Both the position numbers and the translations under genes were made by a program. Below the pieces are notes generated by a model. That model was not told the origin of the DNA, made no database searches, and saw only the letters and a program-made list of their open reading frames with translations. Positions 9,299 through 19,683 of a stretch of DNA of 64,000 nt are shown one piece after another (the first letter of the stretch is position 1; each line of letters starts with the position of its first letter). The stretch is taken from the NCBI RefSeq assembly GCF_036373705.1, contig NC_089851.1, positions 56,699,997 through 56,763,996 on the forward strand, read 5' to 3'. Origin of the DNA: Amia ocellicauda. Its lineage: Eukaryota > Chordata > Actinopteri > Amiiformes > Amiidae.

Positions 9299-9398
9299 CG
9301 TATGTTGCATTCAACGACAAAGAAAATCGTGTGCTGGAAATGATTTTTGGCAACTGTGAAGGAACTGCACGACTGCAGCAACCAAAACACCTCTGTCT

Positions 9399-9472
9399 GT
9401 CACTGTGGCGCAATCGGTCAGCGCGTTTGGCTGTTAACCAAAAGGATGGTGGTTCGAATCCACCCAGGGACG
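9399..9472 (+). tRNA. tRNA-Asn(GTT), cassette 3, acceptor mismatch
   Basis: A 74-nt tRNA with anticodon GTT at 9433-9435. The 5' acceptor strand is GTCACTG rather than GTCTCTG, putting A4 (9402) opposite G69, a purine-purine mismatch in the middle of the acceptor stem. The other stems, G18G19, the T-loop TTCGAAT and the B box are intact, and a T4 terminator follows. The internal promoter should work, but the product may be processed or charged poorly. The cassette 6 copy has the same change, so it predates the block duplication. Confidence 0.92.
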
Positions 9473-9478
9473 GCCCAC

Positions 9479-9482
9479 TTTT
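9479..9482 (+). terminator. Pol III terminator of tRNA-Asn 3
   Basis: TTTT starting 7 nt after the tRNA 3' end, before a C-rich run. Confidence 0.85.
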
Positions 9483-9579
9483 CCCCCCGCCCCTTGTTAT
9501 TGTTTCTACTTCTGGCGGACAGCTTGCCAGACTGTGGCTACAGTAACCTTAAGCTGCTTGCTGTGGACGGCCATCTTGC

Positions 9580-9584
9580 AAAAA
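9580..9584 (-). terminator. Probable Pol III terminator of tRNA-Thr(TGT) 3
   Basis: First minus-strand T5 run, about 52 nt beyond the tRNA 3' end. Confidence 0.6.
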
Positions 9585-9636
9585 TGTATTGAGCGTTTAG
9601 AAACTTCCTTTCCATTGCCTAGGCCAACATAAACCA

Positions 9637-9710
9637 AGGCACTGCTGGGAGTCGAACCCAGTGTTTCCTGTTTACAAGACAGGCGCTTTGACCAACTAAG
9701 CCACGGTGCC
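9637..9710 (-). tRNA. tRNA-Thr(TGT), cassette 3, variable-loop change
   Basis: A 74-nt tRNA with anticodon TGT at 9674-9676. Besides the family-wide C6-A67 mismatch, the variable loop is AAACA instead of AAACC, so C48 is A (plus-strand T at 9662). Position 48 normally forms the reverse Watson-Crick Levitt pair with G15, so this copy may have a looser tertiary core. Position 26 is G, as in cassettes 1 and 4. The B box is intact. Cassette 6 shares the C48A change. Confidence 0.91.
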
Positions 9711-9752
9711 AGGACTCTCCCATTCCCCAGTGCCTACACTCAGGCATAAGGC

Positions 9753-9783
<31 letters not shown>

Positions 9784-9848
9784 CAAAACAAAACAAAACA
9801 AAACAAAACAAAACAAAACAAAACAAAACAAAACAAAACAAAACAAAA
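9753..9848. repeat. (AAAAC)n microsatellite, cassette 3 (96 bp)
   Basis: About 19 pentanucleotide units at the standard place between the Thr genes; 10 bp (two units) longer than in the twin cassette 6. Confidence 0.98.
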
Positions 9849-10073
9849 TCTGGATGCAGGCTGCAACAAAGGAAGCACACAGAGGTGAAAACGTAAGGTT
9901 TACGGGAGCAACAAGCTCCCTGTTGCGACTGTCCAGGGGCGGCAATGGGAATTGGACGTTGGCCGTAGCGCGTGTCCTTTGGGTTCTGGTTCTTCTTTAC
10001 AAACCGGCGTCTGTCCAGTTGGCTTTCCGGTTCATTACGTCCTCTGATGGCTTTACGATAAGCCTATCTTGCT

Positions 10074-10077
10074 AAAA
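10074..10077 (-). terminator. Probable Pol III terminator of tRNA-Thr(AGT) 3
   Basis: First minus-strand T4, about 58 nt beyond the tRNA 3' end, with the bulged trailer hairpin between. Confidence 0.55.
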
Positions 10078-10134
10078 CTGATGGTCGACAAAGCGGAAGC
10101 ACAAGCTTCGCAAGGAGCACAGAAAGCCCGCCTA

Positions 10135-10208
10135 AGGCACCGCTGGGATTTGAACCCAGGACCTCCTGTTTACTAGACAGGCGCTTTAACCAACTAAGCC
10201 ACGGCGCC
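10135..10208 (-). tRNA. tRNA-Thr(AGT), cassette 3
   Basis: A 74-nt tRNA with anticodon AGT at 10172-10174. The acceptor is GGCGCCG/CGGTGCC and D-loop AGTTGGTTA keeps G18G19. Anticodon and T-stems are fully paired, and the T-loop is TTCAAAT. It differs from the cassette 1 copy only by T instead of C at position 16, a permissive D-loop site. With its twin in cassette 6 this is the most conventional Thr gene in the window, and I see no lesion. Confidence 0.97.
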
Positions 10209-10231
10209 AAATCTGCCGCTGCTGCTGCTGA

Positions 10232-13200
10232 TAGTAGCATAACAGCAGATCACGGACCACTGTCAATCAGGTGCTTGCCTTGCCGTCCATCCATCCATCC
10301 ATCTATCTATCTATCTATCTATGACTCTTGACATCTAACTCTCTTGCTTGCTATCGCTCCCCCAATGGTCAGAAGCAAAGTAGCATAACAGCAGATCACG
10401 GACCACTGTCAATCAGATGCTTGCCTTGCCGTCCATCCATCCATCCATCCATCTATCTATCTATGACTCTTGATATCTAACTCTCTTGCTTGCTATCGCT
10501 CCCCCAATGGTCAGTAGCATAGTATCATAACAGCAGATCACGGACCACTGTCAATCAGATGCTTGCCTTGCCGTCCATCCATCCATCTATCTATCTATCT
10601 ATGACTCTTGATATCTAACTCTCTTGCTTGCTATCGCTCCCCCAATGGTCAGTAGCATTGTAGCATAACAGCAGATCACGGACCACTGTCAATCAGATGC
10701 TTGCCTTGCCGTCCATCCATCCATCTATCTATCTATCTATCTATGACTCTCGATATCTAACTCTCTTGCTTGCTATCGCTCCCCCAATGGTCAGTAGCAT
10801 TGTAGCATAACAGCAGATCACGGACCACTGTCAATCAGATGCTTGCCTTGCCGTCCATCCATCCATCTATCTATCTATCTATCTATGACTCTTGATATCT
10901 AACTCTCTTGCTTGCTATCGCTCCCCCAATGGTCAGTAGCATAGTATCATAACAGCAGATCACGGACCACTGTCAATCAGATGCTTGCCTTGCCGTCCAT
11001 CCATCCATCTATCTATCAATCTATGACTCTCGATATCTAACTCTCTTGCTTGCTATCGCTCCCCCAATGGTCAGTAGCATAGTAGCATAACAGCAGATCA
11101 CGGACCACTGTCAATCAGATGCTTGCCTTGCCGTCCATCCATCCATCTATCTATCAATCTATCAATCTATCAATGACTCTCGATATCTAACTCTCTTACT
11201 TGCTATCGCTCCCCCAATGGTCAGTAGCATAGTAGCATAACAGCAGATCACGAACCACTGTCAATCAGATGCTTGCCTTGCCGTCCATCCATCCATCCAT
11301 CTATCTATCTATCTATCAATGACTCTCGATATCTAACTCTCTTACTTGCTATCGCTCCCCCAATGGTCAGTAGCATAGTAGCATAACAGCAGATCACGGA
11401 CCACTGTCAATCAGATGCTTGCCTTGCCGTCCATCCATCCATCTATCTATCTATCTATCTATGACTCTTGATATCTAACTCTCTTGCTTGCTATCGCTCC
11501 CCCAATGGTCAGTAGCATAGTAGCATAACAGCAGATCACGGACCACTGTCACTCAGATGCTTGCCTTGCCGTCCATCCATCCATCCATCTATCTATCTAT
11601 CTATCAATGACTCTCGATATCTAACTCTCTTGCTTGCTATCGCTCCCCCAATGGTCAGTAGCATAGTAGCATAACAGCAGATCACGGACCACTGTCAATC
11701 AGATGCTTGCCTTGCCGTCCATCCATCCATCTATCTATCTATCTATCTATGACTCTTGATATCTAACTCTCTTGCTTGCTATCGCTCCCCCAATGGTCAG
11801 TAGCATTGTAGCATAACAGCAGATCACGGACCAATGTCAATCAGATGCTTGCCTTGCCGTCCATCCATCCATCTATCTATCTATCTATCTATGACTCTCG
11901 ATATCTAACTCTCTTGCTTGCTATCGCTCCCCCAATGGTCAGTAGCATAGTAGCATAACAGCAGATCACGGACCACTGTCAATCAGATGCTTGCCTTGCC
12001 GTCCATCCATCCATCCATCTATCTATCAATCTATCAATGACTCTCGATATCTAACTCTCTTACTTGCTATCGCTCCCCCAATGGTCAGTAGCATAGTAGC
12101 ATAACAGCAGATCACGGACCACTGTCAATCAGATGCTTGCCTTGCCGTCCATCCATCCATCCATCTATCTATCTATCTATCAATGACTCTCGATATCTAA
12201 CTCTCTTGCTTGCTATCGCTCCCCCAATGGTCAGTAGCATAGTAGCATAACAGCAGATCACGGACCACTGTCAATCAGATGCTTGCTTTGCCGTCCATCC
12301 ATCCATCTATCTATCTATCTATCTATGACTCTTGATATCTAACTCTCTTGCTTGCTATCGCCCCCCCAATGGTCAGTAGCATAGTAGCATAACAGCAGAT
12401 CACGGACCACTGTCAATCAGATGCTTGCCTTGCCGTCCATCCATCCATCTATCTATCTATCTATCTATCTATGACTCTCGATATCTAACTCTCTTGCTTG
12501 CTATCGCTCCCCCAATGGTCAGTAGCATAGTAGCATAACAGCAGATCACGGACCACTGTCAATCAGATGCTTGCCTTGCCGTCCATCCATCCATCTATCT
12601 ATCTATCAATCTATGACTCTCGATATCTAACTCTCTTGCTTGCTATCGCTCCCCCAATGGTCAGTAGCATAGTAGCATAACAGCAGATCACGGACCACTG
12701 TCAATCAGATGCTTGCCTTGCCGTCCATCCATCCATCCATCTATCTATCAATCTATCAATGACTCTCGATATCTAACTCTCTTACTTGCTATCGCTCCCC
12801 CAATGGTCAGTAGCATAGTAGCATAACAGCAGATCACGGACCACTGTCAATCAGATGCTTGCCTTGCCGTCCATCCATCCATCCATCTATCTATCTATCT
12901 ATCAATGACTCTCGATATCTAACTCTCTTACTTGCTATCGCTCCCCCAATGGTCAGTAGCATAGTAGCATAACAGCAGATCACGGACCACTGTCAATCAG
13001 ATGCTTGCCTTGCCGTCCATCCATCCATCTATCTATCTATCTATCTATGACTCTTGATATCTAACTCTCTTGCTTGCTATCGCTCCCCCAATGGTCAGTA
13101 GCATAGTAGCATAACAGCAGATCACGGACCACTGTCACTCAGATGCTTGCCTTGCCGTCCATCCATCCATCCATCTATCTATCTATCTATCAATGACTCT

Positions 13201-14537
13201 CGATATCTAACTCTCTTGCTTGCTATCGCTCCCCCAATGGTCAGTAGCATAGTAGCATAACAGCAGATCACGGACCACTGTCAATCAGATGCTTGCCTTG
13301 CCGTCCATCCATCCATCTATCTATCTATCTATCTATGACTCTTGATATCTAACTCTCTTGCTTGCTATCGCTCCCCCAATGGTCAGTAGCATTGTAGCAT
13401 AACAGCAGATCACGGACCAATGTCAATCAGATGCTTGCCTTGCCGTCCATCCATCCATCTATCTATCTATCTATCTATGACTCTCGATATCTAACTCTCT
13501 TGCTTGCTATCGCTCCCCCAATGGTCAGTAGCATAGTAGCATAACAGCAGATCACGGACCACTGTCAATCAGATGCTTGCCTTGCCGTCCATCCATCCAT
13601 CCATCTATCTATCAATCTATCAATGACTCTCGATATCTAACTCTCTTACTTGCTATCGCTCCCCCAATGGTCAGTAGCATAGTAGCATAACAGCAGATCA
13701 CGGACCACTGTCAATCAGATGCTTGCCTTGCCGTCCATCCATCCATCCATCTATCTATCTATCTATCAATGACTCTCGATATCTAACTCTCTTACTTGCT
13801 ATCGCTCCCCCAATGGTCAGTAGCATAGTAGCATAACAGCAGATCACGGACCACTGTCAATCAGATGCTTGCCTTGCCGTCCATCCATCCATCTATCTAT
13901 CTATCTATCTATGACTCTCGATATCTAACTCTCTTGCTTGCTATCGCTCCCCCAATGGTCAGTAGCATAGTAGCATAACAGCAGATCACGGACCACTGTC
14001 AATCAGATGCTTGCCTTGCCGTCCATCCATCCATCCATCTATCTATCAATCTATCAATGACTCTCGATATCTAACTCTCTTACTTGCTATCGCTCCCCCA
14101 ATGGTCAGTAGCATAGTAGCATAACAGCAGATCACGGACCACTGTCAATCAGATGCTTGCCTTGCCGTCCATCCATCCATCCATCTATCTATCTATCTAT
14201 CAATGACTCTCGATATCTAACTCTCTTACTTGCTATCGCTCCCCCAATGGTCAGTAGCATAGTAGCATAACAGCAGATCACGGACCACTGTCAATCAGAT
14301 GCTTGCCTTGCCGTCCATCCATCCATCTATCTATCTATCTATCTATGACTCTCGATATCTAACTCTCTTGCTTGCTATCGCTCCCCCAATGGTCAGTAGC
14401 ATAGTAGCATAACAGCAGATCACGGACCACTGTCAATCAGATGCTTGCCTTGCCGTCCATCCATCCATCTATCTATCTATCTATCTATGACTCTCGATAT
14501 CTAACTCTCTTGCTTGCTATCGCTCCCCCAATGGTCA
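10232..14537. repeat. Satellite array segment 4, about 30 monomers, containing the A/B block joint
   Basis: From 10232 to about 11000 the monomer order matches 22045 to about 22820. From 11572 on it matches position 1 onward. The stretch from about 11000 to 11571 matches neither and marks the joint between the two 11.6-kb blocks. The part 11572-14537 repeats segment 1, including the rare GCCCCCCCAATGG variant (seen at 790 and 12360) and the rare CTTGCTTTGCCG variant (near 715 and 12285). No gene is seen. Confidence 0.96.
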
Positions 14538-14637
14538 CGTATGTTGCATTCAACAACAAAGAAAATCGTGTGCTGGAAATGATTTTTGGCAACTGTGAAG
14601 GAACTGCACGACTGCAGCAACCACAACACCTCTGTCT

Positions 14638-14711
14638 GTCTCTGTGGCGCAATCGGTCAGCGTGTTTGGCTGTTAACCAAAAGGATGGTGGTTTGAATCC
14701 ACCCAGGGACG
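14638..14711 (+). tRNA. tRNA-Asn(GTT), cassette 4, B-box variant
   Basis: Identical to the cassette 1 Asn gene: anticodon GTT at 14672-14674, discriminator G, T-loop TTTGAAT with C56 changed to T (14694), and the D-stem G-U pair. Because both copies carry the change, it arose before the block duplication and was not repaired by conversion from the intact Asn genes 4 kb away. Its activity is doubtful because the B box and the D-loop/T-loop contact are affected. Confidence 0.93.
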
Positions 14712-14717
14712 GCCCAC

Positions 14718-14721
14718 TTTT
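14718..14721 (+). terminator. Pol III terminator of tRNA-Asn 4
   Basis: TTTT starting 7 nt after the tRNA 3' end. Confidence 0.85.
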
Positions 14722-14818
14722 CCCCCCGCCCCTTGTTATTGTTTCTACTTCTGGCGGACAGCTTGCCAGACTGTGGCTACAGTAACCTTAAGCTGCTTGC
14801 TGTGGATGGCCATCTTGC

Positions 14819-14823
14819 AAAAA
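14819..14823 (-). terminator. Probable Pol III terminator of tRNA-Thr(TGT) 4
   Basis: First minus-strand T5 run, about 52 nt beyond the tRNA 3' end. Confidence 0.6.
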
Positions 14824-14875
14824 TGTATTGAGCGTTTAGAAACTTCCTTTCCATTGCCTAGGCCAACATAAACCA

Positions 14876-14949
14876 AGGCACTGCTGGGAGTCGAACCCAG
14901 GGTTTCCTGTTTACAAGACAGGCGCTTTGACCAACTAAGCCACGGTGCC
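14876..14949 (-). tRNA. tRNA-Thr(TGT), cassette 4
   Basis: Identical to the cassette 1 copy: anticodon TGT at 14913-14915, G26, variable loop AAACC with C48 kept, B box GGTTCGACTCC, and the C6-A67 acceptor mismatch. Apart from that mismatch the fold is complete. It is convergent with tRNA-Asn 4, with both terminators in the 164-bp spacer. Confidence 0.93.
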
Positions 14950-14991
14950 AGGACTCTCCCATTCCCCAGTGCCTACACTCAGGCGTAAGGC

Positions 14992-15022
<31 letters not shown>

Positions 15023-15107
15023 CAAAACAAAACAAAACAAAACAAAACAAAACAAAACAAAACAAAACAAAACAAAACAAAACAAAACAAAACAAAACAA
15101 AACAAAA
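14992..15107. repeat. (AAAAC)n microsatellite, cassette 4 (116 bp)
   Basis: About 23 units, 15 bp longer than in cassette 1 and exactly the length found in cassette 5. Confidence 0.98.
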
Positions 15108-15332
15108 TCTGGATGCAGACTGCAACAAAGGAAGCACACAGAGGTGAAAACGTAAGGTTGACGGGAGCAACAAGCTCCCTGTTGCGACTGTCCAGGGGCG
15201 GCAATGGGAATTGGACGTTGGCCGTAGCGCGTGTCCTTTGGGCTCTGGTTCTTCTTTACAAACCGGCGTCTGTCCAGTTGGCTTTCCGGTTCATTACGTC
15301 CTCTGATGGCTTTACGATAAGCCTATCTTGCT

Positions 15333-15336
15333 AAAA
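15333..15336 (-). terminator. Probable Pol III terminator of tRNA-Thr(AGT) 4
   Basis: First minus-strand T4, about 58 nt beyond the tRNA 3' end. Confidence 0.55.
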
Positions 15337-15393
15337 CTGATGGTCGACAAAGCGGAAGCACAAGCTTCGCAAGGAGCACAGAAAGCCCGCCTA

Positions 15394-15467
15394 AGGCACC
15401 GCTGGGATTTGAACCCAGGACCTCCTGTTTACTAGACAGGCGCTTTAACCAGCTAAGCCACGGCGCC
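15394..15467 (-). tRNA. tRNA-Thr(AGT), cassette 4
   Basis: Same sequence as the cassette 1 copy: anticodon AGT at 15431-15433, acceptor GGCGCCG/CGGTGCC, and D-loop AGCTGGTTA with C at position 16, which sets types 1/4 apart from 3/6. All stems pair, and the G18G19 and T-loop positions are in place. There is no intron and no CCA. It looks functional. Confidence 0.96.
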
Positions 15468-15490
15468 AAATCTGCCGCTGCTGCTGCTGA

Positions 15491-18400
15491 TAGTAGAATA
15501 ACAGCAGATCACGGACCGCTGTCAATCAGGTTCTTGCCTTGCCATCCATCCATCCATCCATCTATCTATGACTCTCAATATCTAACTCTCTTGCTTGCTA
15601 TCGCTCCCCCAATGGTCAGTAGCATAGTAGCATAACAGCAGATCACGGACCACTGTCAATCAGGTGCTTGCCTTGCCATCCATCCATCCATCTGTCTATC
15701 TATCTATCTATGACTCTTGACATCTAACTCTCTTGCTTGCTATCGCTCCCCCAATGGTCAGAAGCAAAGTAGCATAACAGCAGATCACGGACCACTGTCA
15801 ATCAGATGCTTGCCTTGCCGTCCATCCATCCATCCATCCATCTATCTATCTATGACTCTTGATATCTAACTCTCTTGCTTGCTATCGCTCCCCCAATGGT
15901 CAGAAGCATAGTATCATAACAGCAGATCACAGACCACTGTCAATCAGATTCTTGCCTTGCCGTCCATCCATCCATCTATCTATCTATCTATCTATGACTC
16001 TTGATATCTAACTCTCTTGCTTGCTATCGCTCCCCCAATGGTCAGTAGCATTGTAGCATAACAGCAGATCACGGACCACTGTCAATCAGATGCTTGCCTT
16101 GCCGTCCATCCATCCATCTATCTATCTATCTATCTATGACTCTTGATATCTAACTCTCTTGCTTGCTATCGCTCCCCCAATGGTCAGTAGCATTGTAGCA
16201 TAACAGCAGATCACGGACCACTGTCAATCAGATGCTTGCCTTGCCGTCCATCCATCCATCTATCTATCTATCTATCTATGACTCTTGATATCTAACTCTC
16301 TTGCTTGCTATCGCTCCCCCAATGGTCAGTAGCATTGTAGCATAACAGCAGATCACGGACCACTGTCAATCAGATGCTTGCCTTGCCGTCCATCCATCCA
16401 TCCATCCATCTATCTATCTATGACTCTTGATATCTAACTCTCTTGCTTGCTATCGCTCCCCCAATGGTCAGAAGCAAAGTAGCATAACAGCAGATCACGG
16501 ACCACTGTCAATCAGATGCTTGCCTTGCCGTCCATCCATCCATCCATCCATCTATCTATCTATGACTCTTGATATCTAACTCTCTTGCTTGCTATCGCTC
16601 CCCCAATGGTCAGTAGCATAGTAGCATAACAGCAGATCACGGACCACTGTCAATCAGATGCTTGCCTTGCCGTCCATCCATCCATCTATCTATCTATCTA
16701 TCTATGACTCTTGATATCTAACTCTCTTGCTTGCTATCGCTCCCCCAATGGTCAGTAGCATAGTAGCATAACAGCAGATCACGGACCACTGTCACTCAGA
16801 TGCTTGCCTTGCCGTCCATCCATCCATCCATCTATCTATCTATCTATCAATGACTCTCGATATCTAACTCTCTTGCTTGCTATCGCTCCCCCAATGGTCA
16901 GTAGCATAGTAGCATAACAGCAGATCACGGACCACTGTCAATCAGATGCTTGCCTTGCCGTCCATCCATCCATCTATCTATCTATCTATCTATGACTCTC
17001 GATATCTAACTCTCTTGCTTGCTATCGCTCCCCCAATGGTCAGTAGCATAGTAGCATAACAGCAGATCACGGACCACTGTCAATCAGATGCTTGCCTTGC
17101 CGTCCATCCATCCATCCATCTATCTATCAATCTATCAATGACTCTCGATATCTAACTCTCTTACTTGCTATCGCTCCCCCAATGGTCAGTAGCATAGTAG
17201 CATAACAGCAGATCACGGACCACTGTCAATCAGATGCTTGCCTTGCCGTCCATCCATCCATCTATCTATCTATCTATCTATGACTCTTGATATCTAACTC
17301 TCTTGCTTGCTATCGCTCCCCCAATGGTCAGTAGCATTGTAGCATAACAGCAGATCACGGACCACTGTCAATCAGATGCTTGCCTTGCCGTCCATCCATC
17401 CATCTATCTATCTATCTATCTATGACTCTTGATATCTAACTCTCTTGCTTGCTATCGCTCCCCCAATGGTCAGTAGCATTGTAGCATAACAGCAGATCAC
17501 GGACCACTGTCAATCAGATGCTTGCCTTGCCGTCCATCCATCCATCTATCTATCTATCTATCTATGACTCTTGATATCTAACTCTCTTGCTTGCTATCGC
17601 TCCCCCAATGGTCAGTAGCATTGTAGCATAACAGCAGATCACGGACCACTGTCAATCAGATGCTTGCCTTGCCGTCCATCCATCCATCTATCTATGACTC
17701 TTGATATCTAACTCTCTTGCTTGCTATCGCTCCCCCAATGGTCAGTAGCATTGTAGCATAACAGCAGATCACGGACCACTGTCAATCAGATGCTTGCCTT
17801 GCCGTCCATCCATCCATCTATCTATCTATCAATGACTCTCGATATCTAACTCTCTTGCTTGCTATCGCTCCCCCGATGGTCAGTAGCATAGTAGCATAAC
17901 AGCAGATCACGGACCACTGTCAATCAGGTGCTTGCCTTGCCGTCCATACATCCATCTGTCTATCTATCTATCTATGACTCTTGACATCTAACTCTCTTGC
18001 TTGCTATCGCTCCCCCAATGCTCAGAAGCAAAGTAGCATAACAGCAGATCACGGACCACTGTCAATCAGATGCTTGCCTTGCCGTCCATCCATCCATCTA
18101 TCTATCTATCTATCTATGACTCTTGATATCTAACTCTCTTGCTTGCTATCGCTCCCCCAATGGTCAGTAGCATTGTAGCATAACAGCAGATCACGGACCA
18201 CTGTCAATCAGATGCTTGCCTTGCCGTCCATCCATACATCTATCTATCTATCTATCTATGACTCTTGATATCTAACTCTCTTGCTTGCTATCGCTCCCCC
18301 AATGGTCAGTAGCATTGTAGCATAACAGCAGATCACGGACCACTGTCAATCAGATGCTTGCCTTGCCGTCCATCCATCCATCTATCTATCTATCTATCAA

Positions 18401-18730
18401 TGACTCTCGATATCTAACTCTCTTACTTGCTATCGCTCCCCCAATGGTCAGTAGCATAGTAGCATAACAGCAGATCACGGACCACTGTCAATCAGATGCT
18501 TGCCTTGCCGTCCATCCATCCATCCATCTATCTATCTATGACTCTTGTTATCTAACTCTCTTGCTTGCTATCGCTCCCCCAATGGTCAGTAGCATAGTAG
18601 CATAACAGCAGATCACGGAACACTGTCAATCAGATGCTTGCCTTGCCGTCCATCCATCCATCTATCTATCTATCTATCTATGACTCTCGATATCTAACTC
18701 TCTTGCTTGCTATCGCTCCCCCAATGGTCA
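15491..18730. repeat. Satellite array segment 5, about 22 monomers
   Basis: Block-B counterpart of 3905-6998 with the same rare variants in the same order: AGTATCATAAC near 15910, CCCCGATGG near 17873, CAATGCTCAG near 18017 and CTTGTTATC near 18544. It lacks the 4-bp body deletion and the AAACATCC head change of block A. It has one additional 142-bp monomer at 16961-17102. No gene is seen. Confidence 0.97.
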
Positions 18731-18830
18731 CGTATGTTGCATTCAACGACAAAGAAAATCGTGTGCTGGAAATGATTTTTGGCAACTGTGAAGGAACTGC
18801 ATGACTGCAGCAACCAACACTCCTCTGTCT

Positions 18831-18904
18831 GTCTCTGTGGCGCAATCGGTCAGCGCGTTTGGCTGTTAACCAAAAGGATGGTGGTTCGAATCCACCCAGG
18901 GACG
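18831..18904 (+). tRNA. tRNA-Asn(GTT), cassette 5, canonical
   Basis: Identical to the cassette 2 Asn gene: anticodon GTT at 18865-18867, fully paired D-stem, B box GGTTCGAATCC and discriminator G. It carries neither the B-box change of cassettes 1/4 nor the acceptor mismatch of 3/6. Terminator T4 follows at 18911. Together with 7099-7172 it is one of only two unblemished Asn genes in the window. Confidence 0.97.
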
Positions 18905-18910
18905 GCCCAC

Positions 18911-18914
18911 TTTT
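18911..18914 (+). terminator. Pol III terminator of tRNA-Asn 5
   Basis: TTTT starting 7 nt after the tRNA 3' end. Confidence 0.85.
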
Positions 18915-19011
18915 CCCCCCGCCCCTTGTTATTGTTTCTACTTCTGGCGGACAGCTTGCCAGACTGTGGCTACAGTAACCTTAAGCTGCTTGCTGTGGAT
19001 GGCCATCTTGC

Positions 19012-19016
19012 AAAAA
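19012..19016 (-). terminator. Probable Pol III terminator of tRNA-Thr(TGT) 5
   Basis: First minus-strand T5 run, about 52 nt beyond the tRNA 3' end. Confidence 0.6.
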
Positions 19017-19068
19017 TGTATTGAGCGTTTAGAAACTTCCTTTCCATTGCCTAGGCCAACATAAACCA

Positions 19069-19142
19069 AGGCACTGCTGGGAGTCGAACCCAGGGTTTCC
19101 TGTTTACAAGACAGGTGCTTTGACCAACTAAGCCACGGTGCC
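19069..19142 (-). tRNA. tRNA-Thr(TGT), cassette 5
   Basis: Same as the cassette 2 copy: anticodon TGT at 19106-19108, A26, C48 kept, perfect B box, and the C6-A67 acceptor mismatch. It lies just left of the presumed conversion tract. The A26 site at 19112 gives the tract's left limit, because cassettes 1/4 have G26. Confidence 0.94.
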
Positions 19143-19184
19143 AGGACTCTCCCATTCCCCAGTGCCTACACTCAGGCGTAAGGC

Positions 19185-19215
<31 letters not shown>

Positions 19216-19300
19216 CAAAACAAAACAAAACAAAACAAAACAAAACAAAACAAAACAAAACAAAACAAAACAAAACAAAACAAAACAAAACAAAACAAAA
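19185..19300. repeat. (AAAAC)n microsatellite, cassette 5 (116 bp)
   Basis: Same length as in cassette 4, and 95 bp longer than in the positional twin cassette 2. This is the core of the mosaic segment. Confidence 0.98.
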
Positions 19301-19525
19301 TCTGGATGCAGACTGCAACAAAGGAAGCACACAGAGGTGAAAACGTAAGGTTGACGGGAGCAACAAGCTCCCTGTTGCGACTGTCCAGGGGCGGCAATGG
19401 GAATTGGACGTTGGCCGTAGCGCGTGTCCTTTGGGTTCTGGTTCTTCTTTACAAACCGGCGTCTGTCCAGTTGGCTTTCCGGTTCATTACGTCCTCTGAT
19501 GGCTTTACGATAAGCCTATCTTGCT

Positions 19526-19529
19526 AAAA
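19526..19529 (-). terminator. Probable Pol III terminator of tRNA-Thr(AGT) 5
   Basis: First minus-strand T4, about 58 nt beyond the tRNA 3' end. Confidence 0.55.
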
Positions 19530-19586
19530 CTGATGGTCGACAAAGCGGAAGCACAAGCTTCGCAAGGAGCACAGAAAGCCCGCCTA

Positions 19587-19660
19587 AGGCACCGCTGGGA
19601 TTTGAACCCAGGACCTCCTGTTTACTAGACAGGCGCTTTAAACAACTAAGCCACGGTGCC
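19587..19660 (-). tRNA. tRNA-Thr(AGT), cassette 5, D-loop lesion
   Basis: Carries the same G19T change as cassette 2 (plus-strand A at 19642) and the same Watson-Crick acceptor GGCACCG/CGGTGCC. Anticodon AGT is at 19624-19626. The anticodon and T arms are normal. Two copies sharing the lesion show it has been carried through the 11.8-kb duplication. Reduced activity is likely because the A box and the D-loop/T-loop contact are both touched. Confidence 0.9.
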
Positions 19661-19683
19661 AAATCTGCCGCTGCTGCTGCTGA

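Larger units (their letters stand above)
9299..10231. other. tRNA cassette 3 (Asn-GTT +, Thr-TGT -, Thr-AGT -)
   Basis: A 933-bp cassette with the standard layout and left junction. The right junction runs into an unmodified monomer (TAGTAGCATAAC, GACCACTG), unlike cassettes 1 and 2. Diagnostic sites shared with cassette 6: GTCACTG at the Asn 5' end, GGCATAAGG before (AAAAC)n, and CAGTGTTTCC in the Thr(TGT) variable loop. It differs from cassette 6 at 9684 (C against T), at 9901 (T against G) and in microsatellite length. Confidence 0.95.
14538..15490. other. tRNA cassette 4 (block-B twin of cassette 1)
   Basis: A 953-bp cassette. I find no substitution relative to cassette 1; the only difference is three more AAAAC units. 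Its position relative to the surrounding monomers is also the same, at offset 11,571. Layout, junctions, trailer hairpin and the Asn C56T change are as in cassette 1. Confidence 0.95.
18731..19683. other. tRNA cassette 5 (block-B twin of cassette 2, mosaic)
   Basis: A 953-bp cassette that matches cassette 2 at its tRNA variants: canonical Asn, A26 in Thr(TGT), and G19T in Thr(AGT). Between about 19113 and 19435 it instead has cassette 1/4 states: 116-bp (AAAAC)n, A at 19312 and G at 19345. It then returns to the type 2/3 state (GGGTTCTGG at 19436). This mosaic indicates a conversion tract or a double exchange. Confidence 0.94.
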
